Of a stretch of DNA of 64,000 bases, positions 61,801 through 64,000 are shown piece by piece (the first letter of the stretch is position 1; each line of letters begins with the position of its first letter). Location of the stretch: the NCBI GenBank assembly GCA_023333565.1, contig JAJKFH010000948.1:310001-374000 (forward strand), read 5' to 3'. The DNA is from Puffinus mauretanicus (lineage: Eukaryota; Chordata; Aves; Procellariiformes; Procellariidae). Position numbers and translations under genes: made by a program. The notes beneath the pieces were generated by a model that saw only the letters and a list, made by a program, of their open reading frames with translations, did no database searches and was not told where the DNA came from.

Positions 61801-64000
61801 ATTGTTTCTGTGAATTCAGAGCAGATTTTCACAAACAGGAGCCATGGACAGCGGGTTCCTGCTAAGAGACTCGTAATGCTGATGGAGGTCAAGGAGCAAA
61901 GGGAGAGCCCACAGAAGTGGGTTCACAAGGGCTGTGGGTGTTATAAAACAGCGGGCAGCCTTCAGCTGCCAGGGAAGGCCCAGGAGATAGGGGACAGTGG
62001 TAGGGATGGTAGTCTTGAGCCAGCAGGACAGAGCAGACATATGGGCCTGGTCTTTTTCACTTCCCTCTGTTGTCCCTGGCATCTGATACCGGAGTATCGT
62101 AGAAGCGTGGGCTGAGTGGACCTCTGGCTCTCAGCTCCAAGGAGGTCTGTCCCCAGCGGCAGAGTGTCTCAGCTGGGTTTATAACACGGTGGTGGGGAAC
62201 TTTGAGGAAGCTAGGTCTTGTAGCTTTCTCTCTTGAAGACCAGCAGACTGGGGCACATGCTGGTGGAATGTTGCACACTTCATTTTATTTTTTGCTGTAT
62301 TTAAATCTGCAGTGAACAGGAGCTGTGCTAAAGCAGTAAACCCTCAGGTATTAAAACTAGAATAGTGAGTGGATCAGCACAGAAGTGGATGCAGTTGTGC
62401 TCTGTAAAACTGTTGTTAGAAGATGATGAGAGAAAAGAAACTGAGCTATCATCTCGTTTCAGAACTGGATACTGACCGTTTCTTACGCTGCTCAGTGACC
62501 TCAATTTCCACTGCCTAATTATATACTGAAAGTACAATTCATTGATTTGTAAATCTACAAGTCCTTGAATGTTTTTGCATGGGAGAGACCTTTGGATGAG
62601 GAAAATCTGCACATGCAAACATATTTTAACAAACTTCTGGTTCTTTTAACTTACAAGATTTAGTATAAATAAATATATATTATCTCTCTCTGCTGCAAAA
62701 GCCAGCACTGGGTGTATATGCACGTAGGATGTGGGATTGAGACATATTCTAGTTGAACTGAGACCTAATTAATATTCTAGTGTGTGTGTACCTACAAAGA
62801 GAGAGAACAGTCAATTTTAGAATCTAAAATCTAATATGTTATTCATCTCAGAGGCATTAAGCAATGTGAGATCAGATTCCTTGGAACACACAGTTTGGGT
62901 GAACACCTTTCACATCTTTTTGCATCCTTTTTTCACTATGTTAAATCTGAGTTGCTAATAAAAAAAACTACATTAGAAGCTGATTCCTTATCTAATTCCT
63001 ACTCTCTAGATAAAAGATAATGAATAGTAAACGCAAGAATTCTCTTTTAAGGCCTGATTTATCACCCAGAACAGAATAAACATTACCCCACTGCAGAAGT
63101 GACAATTGTGACAGCTGGAGGGGTCTGGAATGAAAGGCCAAAGCCTTAAATAAGCCTTTCAATTGAGCTTATTATGAGGATGTTCGTTAAACAGCCAACC
63201 TCGCTTTTCACTGCACCAAATAGCTCCTACAACATACACACTGGAAACCTATACTTCTTAGTACGAGACCTCTACTTTGCATGCTAACAGCTGGCTCACC
63301 ATTAGCCAATTGTTGCTAAGATAAATATTTATGGAAAGTATAGAGCATGATCTGACTGTTTATCATGACTCATAATATTCCTCTCTCCTAGGTTTGTATG
63401 TTTAGTTTGTTTACGGGGACAGTTTTTTTCCTGGCCGTCATTGTGCGCAGCGTGTGTCACACTCTGATGGTTGGTCCTTTGCAACAGGTATGACTTTGTT
63501 TAGTGGGAGCAGGTTAAAAGGCAGAATCTTAAAAGGCAGAATCTATACCTTAAAAGGTACAGAAAATGTTACCAATGGCATCTAAGCAGATCTCTCCTGG
63601 GAGATTTAAGATTCCTACAGATGTAGGTTCCCATAAGGCAGGTTATATTCCCATCCCATGCAGGCCACCAATTTTTCAGAGAGGATTTCTACTTTGTATT
63701 TATGGAGTCCTGTTAACTTCAGTGATACTCTCCAAAGAATGAAGGCAACTTCAGATTTATTTTGCAGGACTGGAGTGTCAAACTAGATATTTTACATGAG
63801 GTAGGAACCTCCAAATGTCTTTCTTCTCAAACACTGTAAGGCATATTGACCTGAAAGATGATGGAGGAGAAGATTTGCAGGCAGATCCTTCACTTCATGT
63901 GAGTTGTGTTTGTGGAGCTATGCAGAGGAATGTCAGTGGTAGATGACTTTATGTCCCACCTTCAGTTCTGCGGCTTGCTGGCTACTAAGCCATTTTGTTA
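58851..64000. other. Downstream intergenic sequence
   Basis: No exon, mobile element or RNA gene recognised. Short open frames (up to 105 codons at 61798-62115) lack recognisable domains. Contains AT-rich TATATGTGTATA-type repeats at about 59350-59385, a 15-bp tandem repeat at 63514-63543 and a block at about 63030-63420 rich in homeobox-like words that could be conserved noncoding DNA. Confidence 0.55.
63514..63543. repeat. 15-bp tandem duplication
   Basis: TTAAAAGGCAGAATC is repeated exactly twice head to tail, followed by a partial third copy (TTAAAAGG at about 63550). Confidence 0.9.

Overview
This is a piece of a bird nuclear genome carrying one complete protein-coding gene on the + strand: DAP (death-associated protein 1, DAP1). 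Its four coding exons lie at 360-414, 7052-7148, 52245-52287 and 56038-56157 (315 nt, 104 residues plus stop). All splice sites are GT-AG and the joined reading frame is open. A bird source is inferred from the dominance of CR1 LINE fragments, from three solo LTRs of an ERVL-like family common in non-galliform birds, and from a DAP protein clearly different from but collinear with the human one. The species cannot be told from the window.

Layout. 1 to about 860 is a CpG island holding promoter, 5' UTR, exon 1 and the start of intron 1. It contains a perfect 96-bp palindrome (59-154) and a dense G-run cluster (462-492). Intron 1 is 6.6 kb with one CpG-rich pocket near 5.93-6.12 kb. Intron 2 is 45 kb and holds most of the mobile DNA: a sense solo LTR with target duplication (15485-16003), ancient CR1 fragments (about 18.0, 19.0-19.5, 20.2 and 47.1 kb), younger CR1 copies (23.5, 25.5, 30.8 antisense and 34.5 kb) and an antisense solo LTR (43563-44145). 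Exon 3 is only 43 nt. Intron 3 (3.75 kb) holds a CR1 copy and a second antisense solo LTR (55088-55661). The 3' UTR begins at 56158 with several candidate poly(A) signals. The remainder to 64000 looks intergenic.

All other open frames longer than 60 codons that I inspected look like chance frames or decayed CR1 reverse-transcriptase remnants. I found no tRNA, rRNA, CRISPR or second gene.

The strongest unexplained signal is the 96-bp perfect GC-rich palindrome about 200 bp upstream of the DAP start codon. Next are the pair of closely similar, same-orientation LTRs flanking the frame-shifting 43-nt exon 3, an intact cAMP-response element in one of those LTRs, and two CpG-rich pockets inside otherwise AT-rich introns. 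None of these amounts to a new gene system; they are mainly questions of regulation, genome stability or assembly quality.
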